Assembly: GCF_029873635.1 (NCBI RefSeq) | Contig: NC_080419.1 | Coordinates: 78,352,931 to 78,416,930, forward strand | DNA: 64,000 bases | Direction: 5' to 3' | DNA from: Malania oleifera | Taxonomy: Eukaryota > Streptophyta > Magnoliopsida > Santalales > Ximeniaceae | Shown: positions 43,056 to 55,919 of the stretch, piece by piece | Numbering within the stretch: position 1 is the stretch's first letter | Layout of the letters: the number at the start of each line of letters is the position of its first letter | Made by a program: the position numbers and the translations under genes | Notes under the pieces: model-generated | What the model was told of the DNA's origin: nothing | What the model saw: only the letters and a program-made list of their open reading frames with translations | Databases searched by the model: none

Positions 43056-43736
43056 CTGCACATTGCATGTATAATTATCACAGGGTGAGTGAGTTTTGTG
43101 ATGATATTTTGAATGCTAAAATTAAGATGAAAACACTTCAAAAGAAGGTTGTGAACTAATAACAAGTCATGTGTATAAAAACCATGAAGAAAGTGTAGCT
43201 CAACTAATATTAATGTACTTAAATTTTATTTTACATTTGTTTTGATTTTTCTTGGGCCGGTTGAAAGGTCTTGTCTAGGTTGGACTTTCGAGTCATAAGA
43301 AAAAAGACTAATATTCTCTTTATCATTTCACTTATAATGAATGAAATTGCATTTAATGAATTTCGTCTTGCTTTTCCTATCTAGCTAACTAAATAGTGCA
43401 TTGGTGCTTAAAATTCTCAAAAATTCTTTTTTTTTTTTTTTAAAATTCCACAAATCCTTTCTAATTGGTCTATCAACCAATACAATAGAAATAATAAATA
43501 AATACATGAAATATATAGGCAACAAACTAAGATATTTCAAAAGTGTTATACTACGTTCATCGGGACAAGAAAATCACAATATCAGTTGCATGAATTATAA
43601 AATTTGAATTTGGAAAATTGCAACTTTGAGGCCATGTCTATCTAACAATAAGAGAAATCTCATGCTTTTGCAATAAAGACAAAAGATGCCCTACAATATA
43701 CTTAAAATACTCACAATTACATCATCCAAAGAATTA
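43056..43736 (-). promoter_or_regulatory. Presumed 5' region of the NLR gene
   Basis: The sequence upstream of the NLR ATG (to the right of 43055) is AT-rich and contains no other gene before the LINE at about 43740. By position it must hold the promoter and leader. I could not pick a convincing TATA box or transcription start. A T-run lies at 43427-43441. Confidence 0.4.
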
Positions 43737-44070
43737 TAGAGAAGGGAGCATTCATCCAAAGAATTATAGGAGAAAGATATATTGCTAAAGGAACTAGTTA
43801 CTTGGAACAGTAAGGTAGACAAGAGACCTTTATGCGAGCAAGATAAAAGTGTTGAAAGAGAAGGCTTGGTGCCAAACCACGTTAAATCTCCGTTGTTAAG
43901 TTTTCTCTCCCTTCACTCTTTATTTTATCTTTGAGGGGACGTTTAAAAAAGCATAGAGAAGGGAGCATTCATCCAAAGAATTATAGGAGAAAAATACATC
44001 GTTAAAGGAACAGTAAGGTAGAGAAGGGACCTTTATGCCAGCAAGATAAAAGTGTTGAAAGAGAAGGCAA
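43737..44070. repeat. Direct duplication of ~105 bp at the LINE 5' edge
   Basis: agagaagggagcattcatcc followed by aaagaattataggagaaa and, further on, acctttatgc(g/c)agcaagata with agtgttgaaagagaaggc, occurs at 43737-43866 and again at 43952-44068. The second copy runs into the LINE open frame. The segment between them is unrelated. Confidence 0.75.
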
Positions 44071-46735
44071 CGAGAAAGTTTTTGCAATGGTTGGATCAGG
44101 AAGAAGCTTCATGGAGACTCTGATCCTGGGAACTATGGTTGAAGGATGGAATAAGAACACTAGTTATTTTCACAGGGTGGCAGCTTTGCACAAGTAAAAA
44201 AAAACTTCATTTCACGGTTGAGCATTAAGAATAAGATTGAAGATATTAAGTCTAAAGCTTCAATTTTTTTCAGAAATTTGCTGCAAGAACCTTATATGTG
44301 GAGGCCCAAATTGAAGGGGGAAGGCTTCAATACACTGCCAAACTACTGCAGGAAGCACCTCGAAAGCACTTTCTCAGAGGAGGAAATTTGGAGTGCCATT
44401 GCTGCATTGAATGGAGAGAGGTTTGAAAGAAGTCTGAATGCCACCATCATTGTAAAAAGAGGGGCCGAGAATATTAAAAAAAAAAAAAAAACTATAGGCC
44501 CATTAGCCTTATCGGCATCAATCAGGCTGAAGGAGGTTGTACCATTGATCATTTCCAAACAATAGGTAGCTTTTGTTGCTGGAAGATAGATATTGGATGT
44601 TGCATTAATAAGAAACGAAAGTATAGATTTTTTAAAGAGAAAGAAAGTCAATAGCTAGCTTCCCTTGCAAACTCAATCTAGAGAAGGCCTTGGACCATGC
44701 GAATTAGGATTGTCTTATTGATATTATGAGAATTATAGGGTTTGGTGAAAAATGGAGGTGCTGGATCCAATAGTGTATCTCCACGGATTCCTTTTCAGTT
44801 TTGATTAATGGAGAGGCTTCTGGATATTTCAAAAACTCCAAGGATTTGAGGCAGGGTGATCCACTTTCGTCATTCTTTTTTATCATCATAATGGAAGCTC
44901 TCTTAAAAATAATTTTCAAAACCATGACTAAAGACTTGTTGACGGAAGTTAGTATCCACGACTCGAAAGATTCCATTATTTTATCACACCTCTTGTTTGC
45001 GGATGACATGTTGATTTTTTGCAGTAACTCTCCATATAAATTTGGGAATGTACGAGTCATCCTCTTGTGCTTTGAAGTGGTTGCGAAGCTAAAAGTTATT
45101 CTCTCTAAGAGCCTTATTAATTTTCTCGATTGGAGTTACGAAGGGCATGGAGATGATTGTTTATATCTTCAACTGCAAATTGGGTTCCTTTCCCACGTCA
45201 TACCTAGGCTTCCCCTTGGGGGCTAATTCAATATTTCGACATATTTTGGATCCAATAGAGGAAAAAAATGGTGCCGAAGTTGGCAATGTGGAAAACAATT
45301 TTTTTATCCTTGGAATGTAGATTGACACTTATTAATTCTATTCTTGCTAATCAACCTATCTATTTCATGTCTATTCTACCCATGCCAAAGATGGCTATTT
45401 ATGCATTAGAAAATCTATAGAGGAATTTCATTTGGAAAGGATTTGAGAAGAAATAAAAATACCCACTTGTGAAATGGAATTTAGTGGTACACCCTAAAGC
45501 TCAGGGTGGATTGGGCACCGAGAAGATGGAGCTTATGAACAAAGCTTTAATAGGAAAAAGGATATGGCAACTTTGTAGGGAGGATATGACCCTTTGGAAA
45601 TTAGTGAGTTGCATAAAATATAGATACAATTCCCTTGACTGGTTCCCAATAATCTTGGCAAGAAGCATAGGATGGGGCTTATGGAAGAATTTTGTCAATC
45701 TGGAGGCAACCATGAGGGATTACACCACAGTGAAGATCAGAGATGGAAGTAGATCAACAAAATTTTGAAAAGATAAATGGGATGCTAACACTTCACTCCA
45801 AGAATTCTACCCCAATCTTTTTCTGTTGGCTAGACGAAAGGAAGCTAAAGTGATTGAAATTATGAGCATTTCCAATAATAACATGGTTTGGGATCTATGT
45901 TTTGTTATATTGGTGAGAGGAAAGGAGGTAAATCAAATGATTGAGCTTCTTAACGTAGTATATGACACACACATAAGTAGAGAGGAATCTAACTCCTACT
46001 CATGGGCCTTACTAATGCTCAAGTTTTAGCATATATAAATCCCTTACTCACAAGGATTCACGTTTTAGTTCAAGGGTTCCTATAAAAAAGATGTGGAATA
46101 CCTTTATCCCCTTAGAGATTAGTATATTCTGTTGGTTGCATTCAACAAAAAAATTCTCACAGAAGACAATTTGCAAAATAGAGAATGGACTATAGTCTCA
46201 AGGTGCGCTTTGTCTAAGAAAGACAATGAAGGAGTTGACCATATTTTTCTACACTATCCTTTTAGCAGGAAGATGTGGCGGACCTTAGTTTGGCAAAGAT
46301 TGCATCTACAATAGGTGATGCCAATGGATCTAGCTCCAGTATTCTGTGCCTTGAACTTCTCTAGACACTGGAGAGTTTATCCGAAATCTCAAACTGGCAA
46401 TCCCGGCAGCATTTTGTTGGGAAATTTGGAAGGAGAGAGATGAGAGAATCTTTAGGAAGAAATACTAAGATTTATCAATGGTGATACATAGATATGCCTT
46501 TCAAATCTGTTCTAGTTGAGTTGGACAAATAAAAATATATGTACGTCAAACTTGGAGGAGTTCTTGTATGTCTTGCGGATTTGGGGGGATGACTATTGTC
46601 CTATTTATAGATTTGGGAGGGCGTCTATTGATCTTTATCTTTATCTTTGTCTTTGTTAATCCACAAGAAGTTTCAAGCTTCTAGTTTGTTTCTCCCTCCT
46701 TTATCACTATTAATGATATTACATTTTCTCAAAAA
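43740..46735 (+). mobile_element. 5'-truncated L1-type LINE pseudogene
   Basis: ORF2 remnant with many stops: STFSEEEIWSAIAALNGER (about 44370-44425), GPLALSASIRLKEVVPLIIS, LRQGDPLSSFFFIIIMEALL (about 44850), the RT active site LLFADDMLIFC at about 44990-45022, KMAIYALENL and FIWKGFEKK, GGLGTEKMELMNKALIGKRI (about 45508), then a decayed reverse-transcriptase zinc-binding end with KDNEGVDHIFLHYPFSRKMW (about 46222-46281). A 3' UTR ends near 46735 with attacattttctcaaaaaga. Wording differs from the two inverted LINE copies, so it is another family. Confidence 0.88.
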
Positions 46736-46739
46736 GATG

Positions 46740-48935
46740 TCCTTATATTTTAAAAGTGGGAATATTACTAAACAAAACAAAAATAGATAAAATTATATTT
46801 AGAAAATATATCTTTGTTAGATATTTTAAATGTTGGAACCTAAATAATGAATGAACATTTGAATAAAAAAACTGAAAAAAACTAGTATTGTCTATCCACA
46901 TCATATATAAAAGTATGAGTAATGTAAAACATCTTGTGGACAAAAGTATCTTTATCTTTTGAAAATAAAAATAAAATTTCCTCAAAGAAAACTATTTATG
47001 GTAGTTTAGATAGTGTAAATCAACTTATGGACAAAAGCTTCCTAATCTTTTAAAAGTGAGATTAAACATTCCCCAAAATTTGTATACTATCTGTAATAGT
47101 ATAGATAGTGTACAAATATATTTCGAATAAAACAGATAAATTCATATGATATATTTTTTTTAAAATTATTTTGAAGTATCTAACATCATTTGAATAAATA
47201 ATAATATAATTTTTAAAAATAAAATTATAGATCAAGAAATACTTGCAGAAAACAAATTTTAATTTTATTTGAAATTCTAAAAGTGATTAATTGATCATAA
47301 AGTAAATAAAAAATAGTAAGTATAAAAAATTTATGTGGAAAATCTCTATTTAGAAATTTTAATAAATTTCTCAATATTTTTCAAATAAAGAAGTCAAATA
47401 TACAGATTTTTTATACAATAAGAATAGTAAAAATATATATTTATTAATTTTTTACCCATAATGATATATAAATATTAAAAGTTAATGTTTTGCATAATTT
47501 TAATTAGGGGATTCATTTCATATATCATAAATTATATTTTAAAGAAATTTCTTATCCTTGTATTTACATGGTGTTATAATCATATTTCACGTCAATATTT
47601 GTCTTTTATATTTTTTAAAAAAATGTATATGTTTTTTTATGAATAATATTGACTGCTTTTATTTTAATATTTTTAAAATAAATTATAAAATTAAATTATT
47701 TATTTATAAGATATATCTAAATTTTATTTAAAATTATATAAATATTTTAGACAATATTATTTACGTGAAACGCATGTGACATCTTCAGTAATATAGATAA
47801 AAGTATGAAAAGTACATAAAATGGTTTTGTAGACTAAACTATTACTATTTTTAAAAGTAGGGAAAAGAATTTTTTTTTAAATTTAAATTCAATTAAATTT
47901 AGAAAAAAAAATTGGAAATTTTATTTTTAATTATTATGACTTTCATATAAACAAATATTTGATTTAAAAAATAAACTAAATTTAATGGTATTATAAATGT
48001 TAAATAAAACACATATCCAAAATAAAATAGTTGAATTCCTCTGACACCTTGGTAAATTATGTAAAATGTGTAACATATAGTTTAGATAGATACTAATATA
48101 TATTCCAAAGAATAAATTTTAGAAATAAAATTGTAGACCTAAAAGCACCATTTTAATAATAAAATGTAAATATATTTGAATTTAAAGAAAATCATTAAAA
48201 AATAACAGTTATAAGATCTCATTAATTGGTAATTAAGTAAAAGCAATTATAGAGATTTTAGGTGTCAAGTCAGAATATAGAAATTGTACTAAACTTATTG
48301 ATAATTTTTATTAGAAGAGAGAAAAAAAAAGAATGGAAAATATTTATGCATTTATTAAATTTTTTATCCAATATGTTACAAAAATATTAAAATTTAATAC
48401 ACGATAACTTTTAGTTAGAACATTCCTTTTATATCATATATTATGTTTTAAATATTTTTTATGTCTTTGTATCTACCTAATATCTCTCTCTTTTTTTTTT
48501 TTTTTTTTTTGAGAAAAGGTAAATTCTTTATGAAGAGACAAGATTAGACAATGTATAGTTTTTATAACTTTATAATTCTTATAACTTTAGACAATGTATA
48601 ATTTTTTTAGAATAACTTTAAATATTCATACTCATAAAAAAATAAAAAAACAAACAAACTCAACTGTGAAGATATGTTACACAAGATTATTAGCATAAAT
48701 GTCATGCAATCTAGTGCAAGCACATGATATATTTACTAGTATATATGTGTGTATGTGCATATAGTTGTATTTAATCGAGTTGTATTTTATTAAATTATTT
48801 TCCAATGGAGCAGCCTGCTTTTGGGCATTGATCAAATTAACTAGCGTGATTTTGCTTTTTTTTCTTTTTCACTTTTGGTATGTAACGGGGTTGCCTCCCT
48901 TTGTTCACATGTTTTGTTTTTGTTTTTAATGACAT
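46740..48935. other. Gene-free AT-rich stretch
   Basis: Very AT-rich, with no recognisable protein on either strand. A T-run (about 48488-48511) is followed by gagaaaaggtaaattctttat. Some segments recall each other (aacatcttgtggacaaaagt at about 46928 and aacttatggacaaaagc at about 47021), suggesting local duplication. Confidence 0.55.
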
Positions 48936-48939
48936 GGAA

Positions 48940-49140
48940 TTCTAGTCATTGATGAGCCCTTCGGACCCTCCGATGCGGTACCAAACTCACAAGATAATGG
49001 GTCCGTCCCTTTACTTTTTTCCACTTAATTACTTAAATTTGATCGCAAGGGTAGTGGAAATTGAACCCTTGACCATGCGCCAAACCAAACCCGATCCTTA
49101 CCACCTAAGCAACCCCAATGGGTTTTGTGTATTTTGTATT
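48940..49140 (-). mobile_element. Possible tRNA-derived SINE
   Basis: On the minus strand the head reads ggttgcttaggtggtaagg (box-A-like) and, about 35 bases later, gggttcaatttcc (box-B-like, GGTTCRANNCC class). The body ends in gggtccgaagggctcatcaa. The A/B spacing and body fit a plant SINE, but it is not one I can name, and the A-rich tail on the expected side is not clear. Confidence 0.45.
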
Positions 49141-49213
49141 AAAAAAAAAGAGAGAAAAAAAAAATCTTGCTTGATATGCTTTGATCAATGAATTATATAT
49201 TGATCTCTCTTCA

Positions 49214-49251
<38 letters not shown>

Positions 49252-51180
49252 CAATTGGCCACAATTTAATGTCATGTAACCTTTGCTTTGATGTTTATCA
49301 AATCCTTTTTATTCCTTCCATTTTCCCATTACTTTGATATTTTCTATCACTATGTTTTTAAAAATTTCTCAAGAGTTCATTTACTTGTAGAAAATTTTAT
49401 TTTATTTTATTTTATTTTTATAAAAATTAATAAAAAATTCAACTTATCTTTGAAAGGCAAAAAATAAAGAGTTTGTTTAGCTGTGTGTGTGTGTGTGTGT
49501 TTTTTTTCCATTTTAGATATCAAATAATTACAAAAAGACAACTTAATTTTAGTTTTGAGAAATCTAAATCCGATATCCAATTTTTGTGCTCCCAAATGCA
49601 CATTAAGGATTAATTAAAAATTTAGAAAATAACAAAAAATAATTTCCAACTTTCCTATATAAAAAAATTTAGAAATTAATATGATATTATTTGAAAAACT
49701 AGAAATAAGAAATAAAACCATTTTTAGAAGAGAATAGTTCCAATACAATTTTTTTTGCAAAGTTTCATGTTTTGATCAAATGAAAATTTTATGATTCTCA
49801 TTTTGAGAGAAAAAGAAAGGAATTTTGTAATATTTTATGCAAATTTGTAAATATTACGAGTGTAATTATTTTAGTGCAATACTAATAGAATAAAATAAAA
49901 ACAAAGTTTATATAACAATGAAATGATTGCTTGAGCTAACAAGGGAGGCGTGAAAGAAAGCATGTTATTTTCAATTAGTTAGTAAGAGAAACTTAGAAAA
50001 GAAAAAAAGGTTTTAAGTATGCAAGAGAGTAAGTAGAAATTGTCTTGCACATATAATTGTAGTAAGAAATTGTCATATAATTATTAAAAAAAACTAAAAA
50101 AAAAGTTTTTTTTTGTATTTCTTTTTGAAAATAAAAATTATAAAATGTCTTACATAAGTGAAAAAGTTATTTTATATTTTACCTTTTTTTATATGAATCT
50201 TAGAAAACCAAAAAAGCCTCTGGAAAACTTTAAAACAGAAAAAGTTAATATTAACGAACTACGGAATCAAATTATTTCTTATTAATTTGTTATAGATTAT
50301 ATTTTTTACCTTACATTTATTGACAACTAGATATGAAAAAGAATAGTCTTTAGTATTTTTTAAATTTCAAATAGGACTTGAAAGCAAAACTTCATTATGT
50401 ATGAGTGTATGCATTTGTGTTTGTATGTATGTATATATATAAAAAGAATGGAGTCTTTATGCATGGTCTTCTTCTTTTTTCTTTTTTTTTTCAAGAGAAG
50501 TCGAAACACAACTTACAAGTTCAAGCCAGAAACTTGAGAAAGAGAACTAAAAACCGAAAACGTCACAAGGCATTGTTGTGGTGGTACTTGAGAAAAAGGA
50601 AAACAATAAAAAGGAAATAAATTTTTGTCATATATTTTCTTTATAGAACTCTATTAAAAATGAATATTTTTTTTTTAGTATAACTAAAATAAAAATTTTT
50701 TGGTTATTAATTCACTACCTTTTTTGTCATTTTTTTTAATAATCATAACATGAAAAGTACACACATTCCTTTATATTTTTATTCCTTTTTTCTCATGTTT
50801 TTCAAGCTCCCAAACAGGGCATTAAGAAACATACATGAAGGGAAGTAAATAAATTAAATTAAAAAAAAAAAAAACTAACCTGGTTTGTGAGTAATTGCCT
50901 GAGCGAGGCTTGAAAGAGAGAGTATAACGATTTCAGTTAATTAGCAAGAGAAACTTGGAAGGTAGATTTTAATTTTCAATCTATTGGAAATATATAAATA
51001 GAGGTGAAGAAGAATATGAGAGACTCGAGGAGGTAAGGAATTCTCATGCACATGGAATTGAAGCAAGGAATTATCATTGATTTAAGAAATTCTTTGCTTG
51101 CGAAGAGAAGAAAGTACTGACTAAAAGATTGGTGAATAAAGAAAGTAGTGATTCAAGAAATGAATTAAGCATAATTTTTT
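49141..51180. other. Gene-free AT-rich stretch with an (AT)n run
   Basis: A (TA)n run lies at about 49218-49248, with a (GT)n run at about 49482-49500 and many homopolymers. The segments 49921-50003 and 50889-50960 look like diverged duplicates (tgcttgagctaa/tgcctgagcgag, cgtgaaagaaag/cttgaaagagag, tagtaagagaaact/tagcaagagaaact). No gene seen. Confidence 0.55.
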
Positions 51181-51185
51181 AGATT

Positions 51186-51588
51186 AAGGTTACATTCGGT
51201 TCGTGAAATACGAGAAATTATAGAGGGTGTTTGGCCCTCATTGCTGTTCATGTGCTTGTTGCGTTGATGTCAGACACGTGACATCATGCTTATCATGGGT
51301 GGGACCCAATCACTATATATTTGACAACAATGCAACAAACACACGAACAAGAGGGAGGGATGCGTACATTCTATAATTTCTCTTAAAATGGCTATTCATA
51401 AGAACAGGTTAATTGTAATAGATTAGTTACAATTGGTTATATAAGAAATTATTATCAAATTTTACTATGTGAATATCTATTCTTTTCTTATTTCATGTTG
51501 AATGAAATAGTAAAGAATATATAAGGAATGATTATTCCCTCTATTTCTAAATTTTCACTATATTTCATTTGTAGACCAAATGTAACAT
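51186..51588. mobile_element. Possible hAT-like MITE with an inner inverted repeat
   Basis: Left end aaggttacattcggttcgtg pairs with right end tttgtagaccaaatgtaacataa (terminal inverted repeat of about 20 bp with mismatches). An inner segment of about 170 bp begins gaaattatagagggtgtttg and ends cattctataatttct, again an inverted pair. This looks like one MITE inside another. No clear 8-bp target duplication. Confidence 0.4.
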
Positions 51589-51599
51589 AAGGAATCTCT

Positions 51600-52320
51600 T
51601 TCTTCTTTCTTTCTCATCTCATTTGAAAGATCAAACAAAAAATGTATGGCCATTAAGTTTATTTGTCTTTAGAGGAATTGAATTGACATATTATGAAGTA
51701 TTTTATATAGAGAAAAAAATAATAAAAATGGATTTTAATTTTCTTTTTTTCTTTCCTTTTCCTTCATTAAAAAATCATTGATCCAAACCAGAAATATTAA
51801 GTTATCAGTGGTACTATTTTTTTTTTTTTTTCACATGAAAAAATTTTGAATAGTTATTACAAGCTTATTTCATTGTATGGATTCATAAAAATTATTTCAT
51901 TGTCATTTGTTTCTAGTAACAATACTTCTTTTATTTTTTTCCTGACTATCAAACCCTCACTATAATTGTTTTATTCCTATGAGTACATGTACATTTTGCA
52001 AATTAAATATAATTTTGATATAGTATCATACGAGACCATGATGACTTTAGTTAATGATTGGTATAATAGTTAGAGCATATATATAGTGAATGAGTGCTTT
52101 AGTATTGATAAGCAATTTTTAAATTATTTTACCTCCTATTTTTAGGGCTTGAAAGTTTGACTTTTGGTTTAAATTAATATGAATTTAAATAAAATGTAAT
52201 ATAAAACTATACTAATTTCTTCAAATTTATATAATCCTAATTCAAAATATGAAATTTAGTCTCAAATGCAACCTTTTATACTTTATATAGGATTGAAAAT
52301 GGGTTCGACTTTGTTCTATC
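51600..52320. other. Gene-free AT-rich stretch
   Basis: No coding similarity, repeat array or terminus recognised. Confidence 0.5.
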
Positions 52321-52329
52321 CACCAACCT

Positions 52330-52955
52330 TTATTTGAGGGTTTGTCCAAAAACGTCGATCGGTGAAATTAGCAAGATCTATTAGAACTCAACCCTTTATA
52401 TAATGGTTTCAAATTATAAGCCAATAAGGAAGAAATCATTTTGTTTATGCTAGTGATTTGATTTGACTATATCTATTTAATATACCTCAAATATATCACC
52501 TACCTTAAAGAGAAGGCATGTGCCTAGCATTAATGGGAGAAATCACCTACAAAGTCAATCGCTCGACCAGAGCCATTGACGTCGGCCATATATTGACCGG
52601 AGTGATCCACGTCTGCACTATAATGATCAGAGTGATCCATGTCAAGCGCTATAAATGACAGATCTACTAGGGTCAAACCTGGCCAGTATAAAAGGGGTAC
52701 TACGGAGAGGCTAATGTATCTCATTCTAACCCAATTTCACTATTGCTTACAACCTCTCTAAAGCACTCCCTTACTTCAGTTATATATTGATTGGAGTGAT
52801 CCACGCCCGCACTATAATAATCAGAGTGATCCATGCCAAACACTATAAATGATAGATCTACCAAGTTCAAACTTGACCAGTATAAAAGGGGTACTACGGA
52901 GAGGCTAAGGTATCTTGATCGGAAAGCTCGCTGAAGGTCAGATCGACATTTTTGG
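52330..52955 (+). repeat. 5' LTR (3' part) of gypsy element A, with duplicated core promoter
   Basis: Two tandem copies of about 194 bp (about 52540-52735 and 52736-52930) each contain gagtgatccacg, gatcagagtgatccatg-type modules, a TATA box in ccagtataaaaggggtacta, and ggagaggcta. The element's primer site follows at 52965. The left boundary of the LTR is not identified. Confidence 0.7.
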
Positions 52956-52964
52956 CAGCAACAG

Positions 52965-52980
52965 TTGGTGCCGCCTGAGG
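52965..52980 (+). other. Primer binding site of gypsy element A
   Basis: ttggtgccgcctgagg follows cagcaacag, matching the ttggcgccgtctgtggg junction of plant Athila/Tat-lineage gypsy elements. It marks the end of the LTR and gives the orientation as plus. Confidence 0.75.
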
Positions 52981-53025
52981 AAACGCTTCTGAGGGGTTTA
53001 AAATTTTCAATCCTTGATCCCTGCA

Positions 53026-53529
53026 TCATGACAACAACCACTAGATCCAGGCCCAACCCTGCTATGGGTGATTAATCACCCTAGTTTGTTCATTCTGCAC
53101 CCAAAGACCGTTTGGGAGTGACAAAGGAGGAATTCCTTATATTCCAAAGGAGAATGGAAGCCTCCCAAAAGAATATGGAGGACATGTTTAACATGCTCTC
53201 ACAGAAAATGAGTTATAGAGAACTTGCCCCTCACCAGTAGCTGGTTGATCCTGACTCACAGGAGAAAGTGGAAGACCCGAAGGAGAGTAATGGAAAAACC
53301 AACCCCAAAAAGAAGGCGGAGGACGCGAATAGCGTGGGAGTCAATGAAAAAAGATTGAACAAACTGGAGGAGAGGATCAATAAGAATGAACAAATCGAAA
53401 AGATGATGAAGGAGGCTCGTTCCATCTTGTTTTGCAGGGAGACCTCGTTGAAGTCTTCAGATCCACCCTTCATCAAAGAAGTGATGAAGGTCATATTGTC
53501 AAGTAAGTTCAAAATGCCTACCTTAGAAA
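53026..53529 (+). pseudogene. gypsy A gag, N-terminal part
   Basis: Frame begins MTTTTRSRPNPAMGD and meets a stop, then continues DRLGVTKEEFLIFQRRMEAS and a Lys/Glu-rich coiled-coil-like segment, ending PPFIKEVMKVILSSKFKMPT with LE. It is split at 53529 by a solo LTR and resumes in frame at 55920 (KMPTLE | [16 protein letters not shown]). This block is the conserved start of the retrotransposon gag domain. Confidence 0.85.
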
Positions 53530-55919
53530 TGTAACACCCCGACCCTGAGGGGCCTGGGATATTAACTTTTTACTACTAATTTACAGCGGAAGCAAATAAA
53601 CTCAACTTTTATTAAACCAGAGCGCTAATCATCCATATTATAATCATTTATTTCTGACATGTCCTTCAGAGTTATCTGAAATAAAATATGATTGGGGTGA
53701 GACGACGCTCAGTAAGTAAATAAGATTACTATTAGTGTGTGGCCAAAATGAGCTTTTAAAGAATTTCGTAAAACAATATTTAATACTATAACTTCAATAC
53801 TGCTTTTAGAATAAACATAAATTTAAAAATTTCTGCATAAAACTTTTGTCATCAATTTCAACAGTAGATTTTTACAATCATATACTATAACTGCTAAATT
53901 AAACTTTTAACTTTAAAACTGTAAAAATATTTAATGATAAACATACATATACTTTTCCTTATACGTTTTCCTTAGATCGTCATTTAAGCACCAAAATGAT
54001 CCTTTTCACGTAAACTTACACTTTTCCTTCAAATCATCAGTAACTTTGTACACGTAATTAAATATGTATAAACATATATTATAAAAACCACCCTTAGGCC
54101 TGTTTGCCGTAAGTCATGTTTACCCCCATGACTAGGTTGTGCGGTCTGAAGACTGGACTTAGCTGGCTGGCCGACCAAACTAAATCAACGTACGTAAACT
54201 TTAAGTGAGATTTTCCTTATTAAGTCCTGGTCCGGAACCAGGTGTGCACTCAGGAGAAATCCACTAACATAAATAACCACTCTGTAAACAGTGTGGGTGC
54301 ACTCTGATCCGTATAAACTTTAAGCTGCGGTACCGAGCATCTGTAACTTTGAACTTTCGTTGCCATAAGGGGTTTGAAAATCATCTTATTATAATTTATG
54401 TAATTTAAAATAATATCGTGAAAATCTCATCTTTACTCATATTTACATAAAAAATGTAACGTAGAAATAAACTCATGCCACACAATTTTTGTGTTAAAAA
54501 TATATATAATTTTATTTTTGAATATAAAGAAATGCTGAAAATTTACCCAAGCGGATTGGAACATTTCTTAACCCAGAAATAGATGCAAGTATATTAAAGA
54601 TAGAACTGGTATAATTAAATATGTGTGAAAATAAACTCATGGAAATTTTGTGGAACTTATTGACATAATTAAAATTTACGTACAAAATAAACTCGGGTAT
54701 GAATTTAAAATAAAAAGAAACTAACATAATCAAAATTTACTTACCTTCTTCTTTTACCGTGTGCTACGAACACAATAATTATCTTTAAGAAATGAGATCG
54801 GAAAAAGTGGGTGATTGAGAATTTATTCAAAAATTCTCTCTCCACCACAAATTCTTTCACTCACTAATCCTTCTCTTCCTTGGAAAATTGTTGTGAAAAA
54901 TGAAGGTTGAGAGCTCCCTATTTATAGAAAAATTTTGGGGAAGAAATGAAATTTGTAAAACTATGGGGAGATGGGTGAAATTATAATTATTAAAAATTAA
55001 AGAATGGGCAAGGTATGGGTTGTGTATGGGATAGGGATGGAGGCCATGTGGGAGTGCTTGCCACCAATCCCACTAAATAATTTTTTAATTAATTACTTAC
55101 CTAATTAATTAATCAATTACTTAATTAATTATTTTATTTTTTTTCCTAATCATTATTATCATTGTTATTAATTTTAAACTACTTTTAGTATTTATTTATT
55201 TTATTATTTATTTTTGAACAAGAATTAAATTTAAAATTTGAAAACTCATGTGGGCCCCACATGGTCTTGTGGGCCCCACACAACTTCGAGACCCAAATGG
55301 ATCATACGTAACTTGAATAACTCTTATACGATTTTATGTATCCTACATAACTTTGAGACTTGTGTAAACCTCCATACGGCTTCGGGACTCATGTGGGCCC
55401 CACACAGTCTTGTGGGCCCCGCATAAGATACCTATATTATTATTATTTTATCATATATTTCTTCAAATTATATCAGTTAAAACATTATTTTATATACTTA
55501 TTTACGTATATAAACAGTGTCTTGTGGCTCCAGGACTCATGTGGACCTCACATAGTCTTGTGGGCCCCACATATGATACCTATATTATTATCATCTTATT
55601 ATGTATTTCTACAAATTATGTCTGTCAAAACACTATTTTATGTATATATACTTATTTACGTGTACAAACAGTGTCTATCCTGTTTATCCTATGAAATTCC
55701 ATTTTGACCAGACCAACCTCCAGGGAGCGACTGAGCCGCAATGGTCTCTGAGCACTCGCTAAGACAAGGTTTTTCTTAGGCATCAAACATGGAATCAAGG
55801 ATCCTATAGAAAAACACTTCTGTATTGATATTAACTTAATGACTATTTTTATTATTTTATTATTATTGTACTTTAATCATATATATATATATATATATTT
55901 TTTTTTTTGGGTCATCATA
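53530..55919 (+). mobile_element. Solo LTR of a TGTAACACCCCGACC-type gypsy element in gag
   Basis: Starts TGTAACACCCCGACC and ends GGGTCATCATA, which form a short inverted terminus. The flanks are an exact 5-bp target duplication AGAAA (53525-53529 and 55920-55924). Removing the insert plus one AGAAA restores the gag frame exactly. No gypsy genes are inside, so it is a solo LTR. It holds a 147-bp tandem duplication (about 55430-55680), GTGGGCCCCAC palindromes (55240-55580) and an (AT)n run near the right end. Confidence 0.93.
55240..55580. repeat. Three paired GTGGGCCCCAC palindrome blocks in the solo LTR
   Basis: Blocks at about 55248-55282, 55389-55425 and 55537-55573 each read like catgtgggccccacatggtc followed by ttgtgggcccc(a/g)ca, that is two GTGGGCCCCAC palindromes about 20 bp apart (one member of the third block is degenerate). 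TGGGCC/GGCCCA is the core of plant site II promoter elements (established); whether it acts here is unknown. Confidence 0.85.

Noticed and set aside
44466-44490. A-run in the LINE as a poly(A) tail of a short retrocopy
   Set aside because: LINE coding similarity continues on both sides of the run in the same order, so it is an internal homopolymer expansion.
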